This document shows positions 1 through 6,053 of a stretch of DNA of 6,650 nt, piece by piece (positions within the stretch are counted from its first letter, which is position 1; the number at the start of each line of letters is the position of its first letter). The translations under genes were made by a program, and so were the position numbers. Location of the stretch: the NCBI GenBank assembly GCA_021817025.1, contig JAKAWF010000192.1, positions 1-6,650 on the forward strand. Reading direction: 5' to 3'. The notes beneath the pieces were generated by a model. It saw only the letters and a program-made list of their open reading frames with translations, ran no database searches and was not told where the DNA came from. The DNA is from a bacterium (lineage in GTDB: Bacteria; Chloroflexota; Dormibacteria; UBA8260; Bog-877).

Positions 1-1
1 C

Positions 2-1222
2 ACCGGAGGCTACCTCGCCTACGTCACCGGCACTTCCAAGTACTACCAGGACATCCATCCCGAAGACACCTACTGGTGCTTCGCCGACATAGGGTGGATC
101 ACCGGCCACTCGTACATCGTGTACGGTCCGCTGGCGCTCGGTACCACCTCGGTGATGTACGAGGGGGTACCCACCTATCCCGACCCAGGCAGGCCTTGGC
201 GCATCGCCGAACGCCTGGGGGTGAACATCTTCCACACCGCCCCCACCACCATCCGCATGCTGCGCAAGGTCGGCCCCGATGAGCCGGGGAAGTACAACTA
301 CCACTTCAAGCACATGACCACGGTCGGCGAGCCCATAGAACCTGAGGTCTGGCGCTGGTACCACGAGGTAGTGGGCAAGGGCGAGGCCGTGATCGTCGAC
401 ACCTGGTGGCAGACCGAGAATGGAGGCTTCCTGGGGAGCACCCTTCCAGCCCTTCAGGCGATGAAGCCGGGAAGCTGCGGCCCAGGCGTGCTCGGAGTCT
501 ACCCCGTGATCTACGACGAGAACGGGGAGGTGGTGGAGGCGGGAAGCGGTCGGGCGGGCAACATGTGTATCCGCAACCCTTGGCCGGGGATCTTCCAGAC
601 CATCTGGGGCCAGCCGGACCGGTTCGTCCAGACCTACTATCAGAAGTACTGCCGGAATCCGGAAAGCACCGACTGGCATGACTGGCCCTACTTCTCCGGA
701 GACGGTGCGGTCCAGTCCGCCGACGGCTATTTCCGCATCCTCGGCCGTGTCGATGACGTGATCAACGTGGCCGGCCACCGCCTGGGGACCAAGGAGTTGG
801 AGTCGGCCACCATCACCGTCCCGGAGGTGGCCGAGGCGGCTGCGGTGCCTGTTGTGGACGAGCTCCGCGGTCGAGCGGTGGAGATGTACGTCTCCCTCAA
901 GCCAGGGATAGCCGCCAGCAAGGAGGTGGAGGAGAAGGTCTCGATGGCCATCGAGACGGAAATCGGCAAGATCGCCCGACCCAAGAACGTCTGGATCGTT
1001 CCGGACATGCCCAAGACCCGTTCGGGCAAGATCATGCGCCGGGTGATCGCGGGCATCTCCAACTTCACCGACGTGGGGGACACCACCACCCTGGCCAATC
1101 CCGAGATCGTGGACGACATCCGCCACCATGTCCAGAGCCAGAAGCTGAGCAGCGGTCAGGCACCGCGAGAACTCAGTGCGGAAGAGACGGAGGAGATCAA
1201 GGCCTTCGGGCAGGTAGAGTGA
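2..1222 (+). CDS. acs: Acetyl-CoA synthetase (AMP-forming), C-terminal part, cut by the window start
   Basis: This enzyme activates acetate to acetyl-CoA through an acetyl-adenylate in the cytoplasm. The frame is open from base 2 and encodes 406 residues. The family is usually about 650 residues long, so about 240 N-terminal residues lie outside, including the P-loop-like AMP-binding motif. Seen here in order: the VDTWWQTE core motif (TWWQTE at 401-418), whose tryptophan limits the acyl pocket to acetate or propionate in characterised enzymes; YFSGDGA with the ribose-binding aspartate (701-703); the hinge and adenylation segment GRVDDVINVAGHRLGTKELE; and PKTRSGKIMRR near the end, with the catalytic lysine at 1028-1030. 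In other bacteria that lysine is the one switched off by acetylation. After it comes a tail of about 60 residues. The gene converges on the nitrate reductase operon. Propionyl-CoA synthetase is the main alternative, but the WW pair and overall match favour acetate. Confidence 0.95.
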   Translation, partial: TGGYLAYVTGTSKYYQDIHPEDTYWCFADIGWITGHSYIVYGPLALGTTSVMYEGVPTYPDPGRPWRIAERLGVNIFHTAPTTIRMLRKVGPDEPGKYNYHFKHMTTVGEPIEPEVWRWYHEVVGKGEAVIVDTWWQTENGGFLGSTLPALQAMKPGSCGPGVLGVYPVIYDENGEVVEAGSGRAGNMCIRNPWPGIFQTIWGQPDRFVQTYYQKYCRNPESTDWHDWPYFSGDGAVQSADGYFRILGRVDDVINVAGHRLGTKELESATITVPEVAEAAAVPVVDELRGRAVEMYVSLKPGIAASKEVEEKVSMAIETEIGKIARPKNVWIVPDMPKTRSGKIMRRVIAGISNFTDVGDTTTLANPEIVDDIRHHVQSQKLSSGQAPRELSAEETEEIKAFGQVE

Positions 1223-1300
1223 GCGGGTTGCTGACCTAGAAGGGGGCAGCACCAGCCCACCGGGCCGGGGTCCGCAGGACGGTGATGGCGCGCAGCCGCT

Positions 1301-1618
1301 GTGGAGATGGGGGAAGTGACCAGGCAGTATCTGTCTGGGGAGCTCTCGCTTAGGCTCGGCGAGCTGGAGTCGGTGGCGGGCGACCCGCGGCACCAACAGC
1401 TCGTGCGGCAACTGCGAAGAGATGCTGAGTGGATGCCGACGGGCCGCCTGGGCGACCTTGTGTGGCGCGGCCTTCAACTGGGCGAGGAGGCCTGCTGGCT
1501 GGCCCTTGAGGAAGGTGACTGGCAGCAGTTCCTACGGCGGATATCGGTCTGTTCCGCCCTTTGGGAGTTCGGCCTTTGCTCCTGTCTGATCGATTCCCCG
1601 CAGGCCCCGGGTACCTGA
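1301..1618 (+). CDS. Small hypothetical protein downstream of acs
   Basis: I do not recognise this protein, which is up to 105 residues long. It looks genuinely coded: third positions are G/C-rich, the frame ends just before a terminator-like hairpin, and it follows acs by 78 bases on the same strand. An in-frame stop at 1283-1285 limits the start. Candidates are GTG 1301, ATG 1307 and GTG 1316. GTG 1316 is the best supported, because GGAG at 1303-1306 lies nine bases before it; the longest version is given here. The protein appears helical and soluble. It has a charged N-terminal half rich in Leu, Arg and Glu, then a C-terminal half with five Trp spread over residues 44-88 and four Cys (65, 84, 93, 95). 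The last three Cys form a Cx8CxC cluster in a hydrophobic stretch. There is no signal peptide or membrane helix. Metal binding or partner binding through the Cys cluster is conceivable but unproven. Confidence 0.6.
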   Translation: MEMGEVTRQYLSGELSLRLGELESVAGDPRHQQLVRQLRRDAEWMPTGRLGDLVWRGLQLGEEACWLALEEGDWQQFLRRISVCSALWEFGLCSCLIDSPQAPGT

Positions 1619-1624
1619 TAGGCT

Positions 1625-1653
1625 GTCCGCTCCTCGCCCGAGACGGAGCGGAC
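1625..1653. terminator. Terminator-like hairpin between convergent genes
   Basis: GTCCGCTCC (1625-1633) and GGAGCGGAC (1645-1653) are perfect 9-bp inverted arms around an 11-base loop. The hairpin fits exactly between the stop of the small plus-strand gene (1618) and the stop of the minus-strand transporter gene (1658), where a shared bidirectional terminator is expected. Neither side has a T-run, so it is not a classical intrinsic terminator. Tail-less hairpins at convergent gene ends are common in G+C-rich bacteria. It could instead only stabilise the 3' ends of the transcripts. Confidence 0.6.
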
Positions 1654-1657
1654 CTGG

Positions 1658-2617
1658 TCAGAGACGGGCCCGAACCGAACTTCCAGCGCGTCGCGCGGTC
1701 GCGACCGCCACCAGCACCCAAACCAGGACCCCTGCCCACACCCACACAGCGGCGAAACTCTCCAGTGCTGCCACGTTGGCGGCGCGGCCCACAACGAAGC
1801 TGCAGGCCGCATACATCCCGACCGGGAAGACAGTCGCCCACCGGCGCAGATCGTAGGCCAGCCGGGGACGGAGCGCCTCAGCCAGAAGCAGCGCCGGCAG
1901 CCAGGCCACTGCCGCGACCCAGACTCCCAACGCCACCAGCGCCAGATCCTTCGCCAGCTGATGCGGCCAGCCCACCGCCGAGGCCGCCAGGGTCAACCGC
2001 CCAGACGCGAGGGCGCTGATGGCCAGCGCCCCGCCGGAGACCCAATGGTCCCCCCGCCCCCGGGCCAGCTGGCCGAGGTCGAAGCGCGAGAGTACCAAGA
2101 CGTAGGCGACAAGCCCCACAAGCCAGGGAACAGCTGCGGCCGCCGCCAGCCACGCCCACCCGATCGTCGCCGCCAGCGTGGCGGCCAGCACCGCGAGTGC
2201 CTCGGTCGCCACGGTGACCATGAACGAGACCCCCACCGTGGGAGTGGTCCAACTCCGTATCACCGGTCCGGCGAGGATCAGCCACAGTCCGGTGCTCAGG
2301 GCCAAGAGCGCACCCCCCGCCCAGACCCATCCGATGAGCGTGAGCGCAGTTCCGAGGACCGCGCTGCCGGCAACTCCCGTGAGGGCAGCTGGTGAGCGCG
2401 CCTCGACCTCCAACCCCGCCCGACCTGTGAGCAGCCGGACGGTGAGAACACCTCCGAGGAGGCACCAGATCACGCCCGCCATCCCCAGGACCAGGCGGGA
2501 GAAGAGCGTCTGGTGGTCGAGCCCCAGCCCAATGGCAACGATCCCGGTCCCCATGACCACAGCGCCGGAGGCGGGCGGTACCAGCCCCTTGACCATCCCC
2601 CCCAGGCCCGGAACCAA
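1658..2617 (-). CDS. TDT/TehA/SLAC1-family transporter, last gene of the nar operon
   Basis: This is a 319-residue membrane protein of the tellurite-resistance/dicarboxylate transporter (TDT) family, which includes TehA, Mae1 malate carriers, SSU1 sulfite pumps and the plant anion channel SLAC1. Family marks are the first helix motif PPASGAVVMGTGIVA (residues 14-28), GDHWVSGGALAISALA (189-204) and FPVGMYA (264-270). Hydrophobic segments near 13-33, 39-63, 78-98, 100-120, 126-152, 154-177, 195-216, 222-249, 260-280 and 286-308 give the expected ten helices. The start is uncertain: TTG at 2617 lies 24 bases after the upstream stop, and ATG at 2596 is an alternative that still keeps the whole first helix. 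Neither has a strong ribosome binding site, so translational coupling is likely. The substrate cannot be read from sequence. Its place behind narGHJI suggests an inorganic anion such as nitrate or nitrite (inference), but dicarboxylate or sulfite transport remains possible. Confidence 0.85.
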   Translation of the reverse strand: MVPGLGGMVKGLVPPASGAVVMGTGIVAIGLGLDHQTLFSRLVLGMAGVIWCLLGGVLTVRLLTGRAGLEVEARSPAALTGVAGSAVLGTALTLIGWVWAGGALLALSTGLWLILAGPVIRSWTTPTVGVSFMVTVATEALAVLAATLAATIGWAWLAAAAAVPWLVGLVAYVLVLSRFDLGQLARGRGDHWVSGGALAISALASGRLTLAASAVGWPHQLAKDLALVALGVWVAAVAWLPALLLAEALRPRLAYDLRRWATVFPVGMYAACSFVVGRAANVAALESFAAVWVWAGVLVWVLVAVATARRAGSSVRARL

Positions 2618-2641
2618 CCCAGCCGCGCGCAGCGAATCCAG

Positions 2642-3106
2642 CTAGGCAACCCCGCCCGCGGCCGCATCCCGCAGCCCCGAGGCCACCTCCGTGAAGAACT
2701 TGTCCACGGTCGCGCGCGCCAGCCTATGCAGGAGGGCGCGATCGGCGGCGCTCCCGACCCCACCTCCCGGAGGCGTGTAGCGCGCATCGAAGCGCAGCCG
2801 GGTGCCCCCGTCCAGGGCCGGCTCGGCTCTCAGGTACCCGAGGAGGACTGGGTAGAGCCCGGGATGCACCGCTGCCCGCCACTCCACTGGGACGACCACC
2901 CCCCAACCGAACGGCTGCGCCGGGGCAACCGACATCCGAGCCTCTCGCTTCAGCCCCAGGGGAGGCTCACCAGCCCGGAGGCCCACCAGGAAGGTCCCGT
3001 CCGACTGCTGGCGCCCGGGTAACCAGCGCTCGGCCGGCCCCTGGAGGACCGTGCGCACGCGCTCAAAGTCCGCTTCGAGCCGGCTGCGAAAGCGAAGCTC
3101 AACCAT
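2642..3106 (-). CDS. SRPBCC-fold (START/polyketide-cyclase-like) protein in the nar operon
   Basis: The protein has 154 residues. The ATG at 3106 is chosen because GGGAGG lies five bases upstream and the fold begins directly after it. The frame stays open to GTG 3139, but the starts there have poorer sites. The pattern fits the SRPBCC superfamily, a helix-grip fold with a deep hydrophobic cavity: a first strand and helix (residues 2-22), a run of alternating strands including WGVVVPVEWRAAV (68-80) and TRLRFDARYTPPGG (102-115), and a long C-terminal helix (about 118-148) that normally closes the cavity. The Y-x-PP-G-G turn followed by DRALLHRLA is typical of actinobacterial-type members. There are no membrane helices or signal peptide. 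The gene lies 38 bases after the narI stop and just before the transporter gene. Members of this fold bind lipids, quinones, polyketides or other hydrophobic ligands, and no catalytic set can be assigned here. A role in quinol handling for NarI is speculative. Confidence 0.7.
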   Translation of the reverse strand: MVELRFRSRLEADFERVRTVLQGPAERWLPGRQQSDGTFLVGLRAGEPPLGLKREARMSVAPAQPFGWGVVVPVEWRAAVHPGLYPVLLGYLRAEPALDGGTRLRFDARYTPPGGGVGSAADRALLHRLARATVDKFFTEVASGLRDAAAGGVA

Positions 3107-3111
3107 GTTGG

Positions 3112-3117
3112 CCTCCC
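3112..3117 (-). promoter_or_regulatory. Ribosome binding site fixing the SRPBCC gene start
   Basis: On the minus strand GGGAGG stands five bases before the ATG at 3106. It is the strongest Shine-Dalgarno match in the operon and favours this ATG over GTG 3139 and ATG 3133, which lie just after the narI stop. Confidence 0.7.
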
Positions 3118-3145
3118 GAGGGTTCCGCGTCATCTCCACCCGCCC

Positions 3146-3841
3146 TCAGCGCTTGGCGAGACCGTAGCGCCGGCGATAGAGGATGTTGGGGCGGCCCAGG
3201 TACTGCCACGGCAGGCTCCAGGCATGAACCAAGCGGCTGAAGGGCCAGACTGCGTAAAGGAGCCAGGGCAGGGTGGCGTGGAGCTGGTAGACGAGCGGGG
3301 CCCCGGCGATGAGCCGAGGCTCGGGATGCAGCCAGAGGAGACTGCGAAACCACACCCCGATGGTGGGGCGGTAGTTGTAACCCGAGCCCAGGGTGTTGAA
3401 GCCGATGGTCTCGATGAGGCCGAGGACGATGATTGCCGCCAGCACCAAGTAGACCACGATATCCGTCCGGGTGGTTGTGCGGCGAACCCGGGGGAAGTAG
3501 GCGCGCCGCCCGACCAGGATCACGAAACCGGCGATGCAGGCGAGGCCGGCGACGGTTCCAGCGGCGGCGGCGAAGAGGTGATAGGCTCCCTCGCTGATGC
3601 CGACCGCATGGGTCAGCTGCTCGGGGATGAGCAGCCCGACCACATGGCCTCCGATGGCCGCCAGGGCCCCGTAGTGGAAGAGGTTGCTGCCCCAGGCCAG
3701 CCAGCGCCGTTCCAGAAGCTGGGTGGAACGGCTGGTCCATCCGAACTTGTCGTGCCGGTAACGCCAGATGTGCCCGGCCACAAACAGGGTGATGGAGGAG
3801 TATGGCAGGGCCACGAACAGTAGCGCCTCCTCCAGAGTCAC
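3146..3841 (-). CDS. narI: Respiratory nitrate reductase gamma subunit, di-heme cytochrome b
   Basis: NarI anchors the NarGH complex in the cytoplasmic membrane, oxidises quinol and passes electrons through two b hemes to NarH. The start is GTG 3841, which overlaps the narJ stop as GTGA and has AGAGG seven bases upstream. The product is 231 residues, normal for the family. Five membrane helices fall near residues 5-27, 50-72, 86-110, 126-149 and 182-202. All four heme-ligand histidines are present: H56 and H66 in the second helix at the same numbers as in E. coli, and H188 and H206 in the fifth, matching E. coli H187 and H205. Other hallmarks are the early LPY motif, NLFHYGAL around H56, and WPFSRLVHAWS near the end. 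The frame continues open upstream into narJ, but that extension has no family similarity. This is a classical NarI, not a cytochrome bc-type substitute. Confidence 0.96.
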   Translation of the reverse strand: MTLEEALLFVALPYSSITLFVAGHIWRYRHDKFGWTSRSTQLLERRWLAWGSNLFHYGALAAIGGHVVGLLIPEQLTHAVGISEGAYHLFAAAAGTVAGLACIAGFVILVGRRAYFPRVRRTTTRTDIVVYLVLAAIIVLGLIETIGFNTLGSGYNYRPTIGVWFRSLLWLHPEPRLIAGAPLVYQLHATLPWLLYAVWPFSRLVHAWSLPWQYLGRPNILYRRRYGLAKR

Positions 3842-4470
3842 CGGTGCACCTCTGCCCAAGGCATCACCTCCGGAGGGGCGAATGGTCGCAGACCGACCGC
3901 TTCGGCGGGTGGGCCATCCTGGATCAGCCTGCGCACCACCTCCAACTGAGATGCGGCAAGTGGCGCCACACTCCGACGGATGAGCTGGATCAGGTGTGCG
4001 TACGGGCTGTCCAGTTCGTTCAATCGCAACCACAGCACCTCGAGTCCCATGCGCTGCTCCTGCAACACTTCCCGGCCGGCCCCGCCACCCACCAGGGAGG
4101 CGAATTCCAGCATCACCGGCAGGTAATCCGGCAGTTCCGGTCCTTCCAGCTCCAGCCCAGCCGCCCGGTACAACCACTTGAGACGAAGCAGCTCCTGCCC
4201 TCGTCTGCGGGTATCGCCATGGGTGAAATAGGTGAGATAGAGGCTGCACCGTCGCTGGAGGTCGAACGTTGCCACATATTCCTCCCGCAGCCTGGGCCAG
4301 GGAGTGGCTTCCCAGTAGGCCAAGAAATGGGACAGCTCGCGCTGCGCTCCGGCCGCACATTGCCGAGATGCGGCCTCCAGCTCGGAGTGAGCGCCCTCGA
4401 CCTCATCTCCGGGGTACTGAAGGAGCACCGAGAGCAATTTGTAGAGGTCCCTGCGCCCACCCCTCGGCAT
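3838..4470 (-). CDS. narJ: Nitrate reductase assembly chaperone (delta subunit)
   Basis: NarJ is a TorD-like cytoplasmic chaperone that binds apo-NarG, helps insertion of the molybdenum cofactor and its iron-sulfur cluster, and delays membrane docking to NarI until maturation is complete. It is not part of the final enzyme. The product is 210 residues from the ATG at 4470, or 211 from the adjoining GTG at 4473. Both overlap the narH stop (GTGATG), and no strong ribosome binding site is visible, so translation is probably coupled. The family signature is clear: LYKLLSVLLQYP near the N-terminus, then EEYVATFDLQRRCSLYLTY and HGDTRRRGQELLRLK (residues about 64-98), followed by ELPDYLPVMLEF (about 112-123). 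The C-terminal portion is helical and variable, as usual. The last four bases are shared with narI. Confidence 0.95.
   Translation of the reverse strand: MPRGGRRDLYKLLSVLLQYPGDEVEGAHSELEAASRQCAAGAQRELSHFLAYWEATPWPRLREEYVATFDLQRRCSLYLTYFTHGDTRRRGQELLRLKWLYRAAGLELEGPELPDYLPVMLEFASLVGGGAGREVLQEQRMGLEVLWLRLNELDSPYAHLIQLIRRSVAPLAASQLEVVRRLIQDGPPAEAVGLRPFAPPEVMPWAEVHR
3849..3853 (-). promoter_or_regulatory. Ribosome binding site for narI
   Basis: AGAGG on the minus strand lies seven bases before the GTG at 3841, inside the end of narJ. It supports this GTG, rather than a codon further upstream in the open frame, as the narI start. Confidence 0.5.
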
Positions 4471-6053
4471 CACGCACCGTGCCCAGACCCGCGGTTCACC
4501 ACCGGAAGCGGTACGAACCGGTGACCACCGGCCCTCCCATTGTGGATCATGAAGGTGTCATTGATGCCCTGAGCCGGTCGGGGCAGAGCCCCACAGTTGC
4601 CCGGCCCACCCTCAAAGTCCAGACCGCAGGTCCCCGGGAGCTCCGCCAGCCGCTGTGCCTGCTCGCTGTGGGCCTGAGGCACCACATACCGGTCCTCGTA
4701 CTTGGCCACTGCCAGCAGGCGGTACATCGCCTCGATTTCGGAAGGCTCCAGGGCCGCGGCGGCGGCGGCCTGCTGGTCACGAACTCCCAGCACCTCCAGC
4801 TTGCGCATGTAGCCGCGCATGCCCGCGAGTCGGCGCAGTGCCTGCCGGATCACCTCCCGGTCGCCGGCGGCCAGTATGTTGGCCAAATAGTCCATGGGAA
4901 TGCGCATGGCGTCGATGGCGGGGAACAGCTCGTCGGGGTCGGCCTCGTAGCCGTCCCCCTCTAGGGCGTTCACCACCGGCGAAAGTGGGGGGACGTACCA
5001 GACCATCGGCAGGGTGCGGTACTCGGGGTGAAGCGGGAGGGCGACCCGCCAGCGGTGAGCCAAAGCGTACACAGGGGAGCGCTGGGCATATTCGATCCAG
5101 TCGTCAGGGATGCCATCGGCCTTCGCCTGGCTCTGCACCGCCGGATCCGCAGGATCGAGAAATACGCTCAGCTGCGCGTCGAGGAGATGCTTCTCGTCTG
5201 GCTCGGAAGCCGCCTCCCGGACCCGGTCGGCGTCGTACAGTACGAGGCCCAGGTAGCGAATCCGGCCGACGCAGGTCTCGGAGCACACGGTGGGCAGCCC
5301 GAGCTCGATCCTCGGATAGCAGAGCGTGCACTTCTCCGCCTTACCGGTGTGATGGTTGAAGTAGACCTTCTTGTAAGGGCAGCCCGACACGCAGAAGCGC
5401 CAGCCTCGGCATTTCTCCTGATCGACCAAGACGATGCCGTCCTCCTCGCGCTTGTACATGGCCCCCGAGGGGCAGGAGGCGACGCAGGAGGGGTTGAGGC
5501 AATGCTCGCAGATCCTGGGCAGGTAGAACATGAACGTGCGTTCGTAGGTCAACTTGACCTGTTCCTGCAGACCGGCCAGGTCAGGGTCGCGCCCAGCTGT
5601 CTCGGGGGCCCCTGCCAGCATGTCGTCCCAGTTCGGACCCCACTGGACATCCATCCGTCGTCCCGTGAGTTGCGATTGCGGCCGGGCAACCGGGTCGCGA
5701 TCGGAAAGAGGGGCGTCGATCAGAGTGTGGTAGTCATAGGTCCAGGGCTCGTAGTAGTCGTCGATGGTGGGGAGGTCAGGGTTCCAGAAGATTGTCAGCA
5801 GCTTGCGCAGTTGCCCGCCGGCCCGAAGCCGGAGCCGGCCTCGGCGGTCCAGCTTCCAGCCCCCCTGCCACTTTTGGTTGTCCTCCCAGCGGCGCGGATA
5901 TCCCAGGCCGGGCTTGGTCTCGACATTGTTGAACCAGACGTACTCCGTCCCCGGTCGGTTGGTCCACACCTGCTTGCAGGTCACGCTGCAGGTGTGACAG
6001 CCGATGCACTTGTCCAGATTCATCACCATCCCGACTTGGGCGCGGACCTTCAT
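4470..6053 (-). CDS. narH: Respiratory nitrate reductase beta subunit, four-cluster iron-sulfur protein
   Basis: NarH carries electrons from the NarI hemes to NarG through one 3Fe-4S and three 4Fe-4S clusters. The product is 527 residues, close to the E. coli length of about 512. The N-terminus MKVRAQVGMVMNLDKCIGCH matches the family, so ATG 6053 is secure; it overlaps the narG stop as TGATG. Cysteine groups are C16/C19/C22/C26, C182/C185/C190/C194, C215/C221/C225 and C242/C245/C257/C261. W218 in CRGWRFC replaces the fourth cysteine of its group, the known mark of the 3Fe-4S cluster in NarH. Other conserved blocks include YVWFNNVETKPG (38-49), REEDGIVLVDQEKC (202-215) and PLHPEYRTLPMVWYVPPLSP (340-359). 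The last 55 residues diverge from E. coli, though two cysteines (C476, C487) have counterparts there. The nitrite oxidoreductase beta subunit is a relative, but the narJ/narI context and sequence favour nitrate reductase. Confidence 0.97.
   Translation of the reverse strand: MKVRAQVGMVMNLDKCIGCHTCSVTCKQVWTNRPGTEYVWFNNVETKPGLGYPRRWEDNQKWQGGWKLDRRGRLRLRAGGQLRKLLTIFWNPDLPTIDDYYEPWTYDYHTLIDAPLSDRDPVARPQSQLTGRRMDVQWGPNWDDMLAGAPETAGRDPDLAGLQEQVKLTYERTFMFYLPRICEHCLNPSCVASCPSGAMYKREEDGIVLVDQEKCRGWRFCVSGCPYKKVYFNHHTGKAEKCTLCYPRIELGLPTVCSETCVGRIRYLGLVLYDADRVREAASEPDEKHLLDAQLSVFLDPADPAVQSQAKADGIPDDWIEYAQRSPVYALAHRWRVALPLHPEYRTLPMVWYVPPLSPVVNALEGDGYEADPDELFPAIDAMRIPMDYLANILAAGDREVIRQALRRLAGMRGYMRKLEVLGVRDQQAAAAAALEPSEIEAMYRLLAVAKYEDRYVVPQAHSEQAQRLAELPGTCGLDFEGGPGNCGALPRPAQGINDTFMIHNGRAGGHRFVPLPVVNRGSGHGA

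Noticed and set aside
727..1119. 130-codon minus-strand frame opposite acs
   Set aside because: It is antisense to the conserved C-terminal acs motifs, including the catalytic lysine region, with no independent support.
1258..1284. Possible acs terminator: CACC...GTCC-GCA-GGAC-GGTG nested arms
   Set aside because: Only 4-bp arms separated by an 8-base bulge and no T-run. It is too weak to claim in G+C-rich sequence.
1561..2645. Several plus-strand frames opposite the transporter gene (such as 1561-2019, 1961-2395 and 2178-2645)
   Set aside because: They give low-complexity Pro- and Arg-rich translations, while the minus strand encodes a coherent ten-helix membrane protein.
3099..3740. 213-codon minus-strand frame overlapping narI
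   Set aside because: Pro-, Arg- and His-rich translation, out of frame with narI and without family features; a shadow frame.
3842..4360. In-frame upstream extension of narI on the minus strand, which would give a 404-residue protein
   Set aside because: The added part lies wholly over narJ in another frame and has no NarI similarity. GTG 3841, with a ribosome binding site, gives a normal-length NarI.
4470..4650. Divergent C-terminal tail of NarH with two extra cysteines (C476, C487)
   Set aside because: E. coli NarH has cysteines at similar places in a comparable tail, so this is normal family variation rather than a new cluster site.
4741..4780. GCC/GCG-rich repeat-like stretch in narH (poly-Ala near residues 429-434)
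   Set aside because: This is a short alanine run in a variable loop of NarH, ordinary for G+C-rich genomes and not a functional repeat.
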